Assembly: GCA_002309275.1 (NCBI GenBank)
Contig: DBXL01000010.1
Coordinates: 20,163 to 36,470 of the forward strand
Source of the DNA: Ruminococcaceae bacterium UBA1213
GTDB lineage: Bacteria > Bacillota > Clostridia > Oscillospirales > Acutalibacteraceae
Length of the DNA stretch: 16,308 nucleotides
Reading direction: 5' to 3'
Below, one piece after another: positions 13,936 to 16,308 of this stretch. The position numbers and the translations under genes were made by a program. The stretch's first letter is position 1. The number at the start of each line of letters is the position of its first letter. Below the pieces are notes generated by a model that worked only from the letters and a program-made list of their open reading frames with translations, was not told the origin of the DNA and ran no database searches.

Positions 13936-14688
13936 TTACTGCTTATAATACTTTGTCTGGCTTATCAATTCATTTATATCCTGAATTGCAGATACCTTTT
14001 CAACATTGTCTGCATTGAGTTCACTCAGCTTTGACAGCTCCAGCATGAGTTTATCCATTTTCATTATGATAACCTCATTGTCTTCCACAAGCGTTTTGAC
14101 ATAGTTGATATGTTCCGTATATATATTGAGCTTTTCACGGGAGCTTTGAACCTGTCTTTCAGACGGATTTTTCTTCATCTTATACACAAGGGATATATAG
14201 TCGTTCTCATCAAACATATTGATTCTTTCAAGCATTTTCTGCACGTTGTCCCCGAAAACGCCGTTGACGGAATCAATGACTCCCTTAAAACGTTTATAGG
14301 TTATTTCGGCAGGCTTGAAATGCTGGAGAAGTATGGAATTCAGTGCTTCATTCCTTGCATTGAGGCGTTCAAGCTGTTCTGTCGTTTTATTCATCTCCGA
14401 ACGGAACACTCTTGTTTTTTTATTAGCCTCCTCTATCGCTCCAAGACATTCCCTGTCAATGCCCATGTCATTGTCTTTATAATTTTTCTGTACATGGACT
14501 TTCTCCTTTTTGAGAAGAATGGATATATTCCCGCCTATGAACAAAAGAATACTTACCACGATGACAACAGCACCTATTGCTGTAGAAAAAGCATTCTTTC
14601 CTATGGAAATTCCCAGAACTCCAAACACCACTATATTCAGGACTATCAGTCCCACGTTGAGAAACAGACACTTTACTGACTTTTTCAA
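13936..14688 (-). CDS. xpaC: XpaC-family membrane protein (5-bromo-4-chloroindolyl phosphate hydrolysis family, 250 aa)
   Basis: XpaC proteins were named for a phosphate-ester hydrolysis phenotype, but a direct enzymatic role is doubtful. Two N-terminal hydrophobic helices (about 7-30 and 34-60) are followed by a long helical cytoplasmic region (70-245) rich in Glu, Lys, Asn and Leu, with FKPAEITYKRFKGVIDSV near the middle, fitting the family pattern. The start is TTG at 14686-14688: AGGGGG lies eight bases upstream, the nearby ATG at 14693-14695 runs straight into TGA, and no other in-frame start precedes it. It is the first gene of the unit XpaC, two-helix protein, TelA, and sits under a near-consensus promoter. 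I expect the three to act together at the inner face of the membrane. Confidence 0.82.
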   Translation of the reverse strand: MKKSVKCLFLNVGLIVLNIVVFGVLGISIGKNAFSTAIGAVVIVVSILLFIGGNISILLKKEKVHVQKNYKDNDMGIDRECLGAIEEANKKTRVFRSEMNKTTEQLERLNARNEALNSILLQHFKPAEITYKRFKGVIDSVNGVFGDNVQKMLERINMFDENDYISLVYKMKKNPSERQVQSSREKLNIYTEHINYVKTLVEDNEVIIMKMDKLMLELSKLSELNADNVEKVSAIQDINELISQTKYYKQ

Positions 14689-14721
14689 TTCACATTCCCC
14701 CTGTTGAGTTTCATTGATTCT

Positions 14722-14750
14722 ATTTTACTATCCCTGTCATACTTTGTCAA
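14722..14750 (-). promoter_or_regulatory. Sigma-A promoter of the xpaC-telA unit
   Basis: On the minus strand, TTGACA (14745-14750) is followed by 17 bases and TAAAAT (14722-14727), one mismatch from consensus. The transcript should start near 14715, with a leader of about 27 bases. The -35 box and spacing equal those of the Ter operon promoter. Confidence 0.82.
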
Positions 14751-14801
14751 TGAAATTTCATCGCAAAATTACGATTTTCACTTATGGAAAAGTAGGCTTT
14801 T

Positions 14802-16268
14802 TCAGATTTTGGCAATTCTCTGTACTGCAAATTTACCTGCTGCGGCTGCATAGGGCAACCCTCCGGGGATTTCCTGCCACTGACTCGCAAGCACAACATT
14901 TTCCAGACCGTCAATTATACCTGTCAGATTTTTCTGTTCCATTGCTTTCGGTGACATGACAAAACTCATGTAGGAGCCTTTATAGGCACCTGTCCATTGA
15001 TTATATGTATATGGTGTCAGCACGTCAAGCACTTCTATTTTTCCGTTTATCTGCTGATACTGTGCGGATATGCTCAGTATGATTTCCTCCGCAATTTCGA
15101 GCTTTTTCTTTTTATATGCATTTTTATCCGTTTCATACAGATTTTTCCAGTATTCATAATCATCTTCCGTTTGCGTGAAATGCACCTGTAAAACTGCCTT
15201 CCCCACAGGAGAAAATTTCGGCTCATACCAATAGCTTTTCACGCTCATTCTCTCAAATATGGATTTTCCTATTGTTATCTCCCTGCATGGAAATACTTCT
15301 GTATTGTGTATAAATGCACATTCATCATCTACACTGAATGATGCCTGAAATGCACTCTGCACTTTCAGTTTTTCATAATTCTTTTCAAGCTGTTTGGGCA
15401 TATATTTCCTATCCATCAATTTATGGAAAGTGACAGATGTATCACAAGCACATATTACATAGTCTGCCTTAATGGTTTTGCCGTCTGCAAGGGTAATTCC
15501 TGTTGCCTTTGTGCCGTCAATTTCCACTTTTTCGACAGCCGATTTTGTATGTATCACTCCGCCGAGTGACTGATATTTTTCAGCTATGCGTTTCACCATC
15601 TCCACAGAACCGCCTTTCGGCACATTTCCATTCCCTGCCGTGAAACTTGCATAAGATGTCATCAATGACAGTGCATTGAAACTGCTGTCCATGTAATCCT
15701 GAAAAAACTGCCTCAGCAGAGGACTTTGAAATTTGCCTGCATACTCTTTCAAAGACACTTTTCCGTACTTTTTCACATACTTTAAAGCACCAAACATGGC
15801 TATTCCCAATTTCATTTTCTCCATTGCCGACATCATGTCAAAAGGCTTTTCAACAGGCATTTCCAGCTTTTCCAGTGCCGTCACCGTTTTGATAAATTCA
15901 TCTATGGCTTTTCCGTCACTCCTGCCAAGCTTCCGCAATTCTTTTCTTGTTCTCTCTTTATCTCTCCATAAAACAGCCTTTTTTTCATCAAAAAAACTTG
16001 TATAAAATCTGTCAAACTCCACCATCTCAACGTCATCACCCAATGCACCTATCTCTTTCCAGAGCGTGTATAATTCCGTTGATTTTTTCGTGCCTGTCAG
16101 CCAGTGAATACAATTATCTATATGAAAGCCGTTTCTGCTCCAGCCTGTACACTCTCCGCCTGCATTTGCATTCTTTTCAAATATCTCACTTTCAAAGCCG
16201 TACTTCTGTGCAAATATGCCTGCCGTCAAGCCTGCAATTCCTCCGCCTACTATCACTATTTTACTCAT
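14802..16268 (-). CDS. FAD-dependent CrtI/phytoene-desaturase-like oxidoreductase (488 aa)
   Basis: The N-terminal Rossmann motif VIVGGGIAGLTAG (5-17) with Glu31 binds the ADP part of FAD. Residues 37-51 (AGGECTGWSRNGFHI) and 52-60 (DNCIHWLTG) are typical of the CrtI / carotenoid isomerase-like group of amine oxidoreductases. The C-terminus has the second FAD contact, ENVVLASQWQEIPGGLPYAAAAGK. Length (488) fits the family (about 480-510). No carotenoid gene such as crtB is nearby, so the substrate may be another lipid or an unrelated compound. I start at ATG 16266-16268, which has GAGGGAG five bases upstream; an earlier TTG at 16289 lies before that ribosome site. It is separate from the xpaC unit, which has its own promoter about 50 bases downstream. 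Confidence 0.9.
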   Translation of the reverse strand: MSKIVIVGGGIAGLTAGIFAQKYGFESEIFEKNANAGGECTGWSRNGFHIDNCIHWLTGTKKSTELYTLWKEIGALGDDVEMVEFDRFYTSFFDEKKAVLWRDKERTRKELRKLGRSDGKAIDEFIKTVTALEKLEMPVEKPFDMMSAMEKMKLGIAMFGALKYVKKYGKVSLKEYAGKFQSPLLRQFFQDYMDSSFNALSLMTSYASFTAGNGNVPKGGSVEMVKRIAEKYQSLGGVIHTKSAVEKVEIDGTKATGITLADGKTIKADYVICACDTSVTFHKLMDRKYMPKQLEKNYEKLKVQSAFQASFSVDDECAFIHNTEVFPCREITIGKSIFERMSVKSYWYEPKFSPVGKAVLQVHFTQTEDDYEYWKNLYETDKNAYKKKKLEIAEEIILSISAQYQQINGKIEVLDVLTPYTYNQWTGAYKGSYMSFVMSPKAMEQKNLTGIIDGLENVVLASQWQEIPGGLPYAAAAGKFAVQRIAKI

Positions 16269-16278
16269 TTCTTCTCCC

Positions 16279-16308
16279 TCAGAAATCAAACTCTGTATTT
16301 ACCGCATC
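16279..16308 (-). CDS. Possible C-terminal end of an upstream gene (partial)
   Basis: From the right edge one minus-strand frame is open for nine codons, encoding DAVNTEFDF, then stops with TGA at 16279-16281. The stop sits next to the ribosome site of the FAD protein gene, as expected of an operon neighbour. Nine codons could be open by chance, so this is only a suggestion. Confidence 0.3.
   Translation of the reverse strand, partial: DAVNTEFDF

Noticed and set aside
14110..14679. Plus-strand open frame of 189 codons opposite the XpaC-family gene
   Set aside because: Antisense of a helical, charged protein; no ribosome site and no recognisable domain.
14751..14801. Possible terminator after the FAD protein gene
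   Set aside because: Only a poor, bulged stem (TGAAA, ATCG with CGAT, TTTCA) can be drawn and no U-run follows; I do not call a terminator.
16269..16289. Earlier TTG start for the FAD protein at 16289
   Set aside because: The only good ribosome site (GAGGGAG) lies between it and the ATG at 16268, and the Rossmann motif fits a start at the ATG.

Overview
The window looks like a chromosomal segment of a low-GC Gram-positive anaerobe of the class Clostridia, probably near Ruminococcus. This is inferred from AT-rich codon use, strong purine-rich ribosome sites (AGGAG, GGGAG), consensus sigma-A promoters, an oxygen-sensitive NrdG-like radical-SAM enzyme and the gene families present. All recognisable genes lie on the minus strand, so transcription runs from high to low coordinates.

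The main feature is a two-part Ter/Tel (tellurite and chemical-stress) locus. The larger unit starts at an exact-consensus promoter (TTGACA, 17 bases, TATAAT; 9828-9856) and runs to the left edge with no convincing terminator. In transcription order it encodes: a degenerate, C-terminally truncated P-type ATPase; four TerD-family calcium-binding proteins; an NrdG-like radical-SAM enzyme with no NrdD beside it; a 251-residue beta-rich plus coiled-coil protein; two long coiled-coil proteins that look like distant paralogues (485 and 543 residues, the second with an N-terminal membrane segment); and the start of a protein resembling a degraded AAA+ domain. Spacings are short (3 to 78 bases, one 11-base overlap), which argues for one operon of at least ten genes.

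The smaller unit (14750 down to 11950) has its own promoter (TTGACA, 17 bases, TAAAAT) and a strong hairpin at its end. It encodes an XpaC-family membrane protein, an unrecognised two-helix membrane protein with a repeated acidic and basic tail, and a TelA-family protein. XpaC next to TelA is a known pairing (xpaC-yaaN in Bacillus subtilis).

Between the two units lie a DUF2809-type small membrane protein and a sodium-dependent amino-acid symporter of the NSS/SNF family. The symporter has its own promoter and a strong terminator that insulates the Ter operon. At the right end is a CrtI/phytoene-desaturase-like FAD protein, preceded by what may be the last codons of another gene.

Inferred joint role: TerD proteins, TelA, XpaC and the coiled-coil/AAA proteins would form a membrane-linked stress complex, with the ATPase-like protein as a sensor or scaffold rather than a pump. 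The least familiar part is the block from 1 to 5287 (radical SAM, beta/coiled-coil protein, paralogous coiled-coil pair, AAA-like protein), for which I know no described function. Three intergenic spots carry 7-base tandem repeats beside stop codons. No tRNA, rRNA, CRISPR array or insertion sequence was seen.
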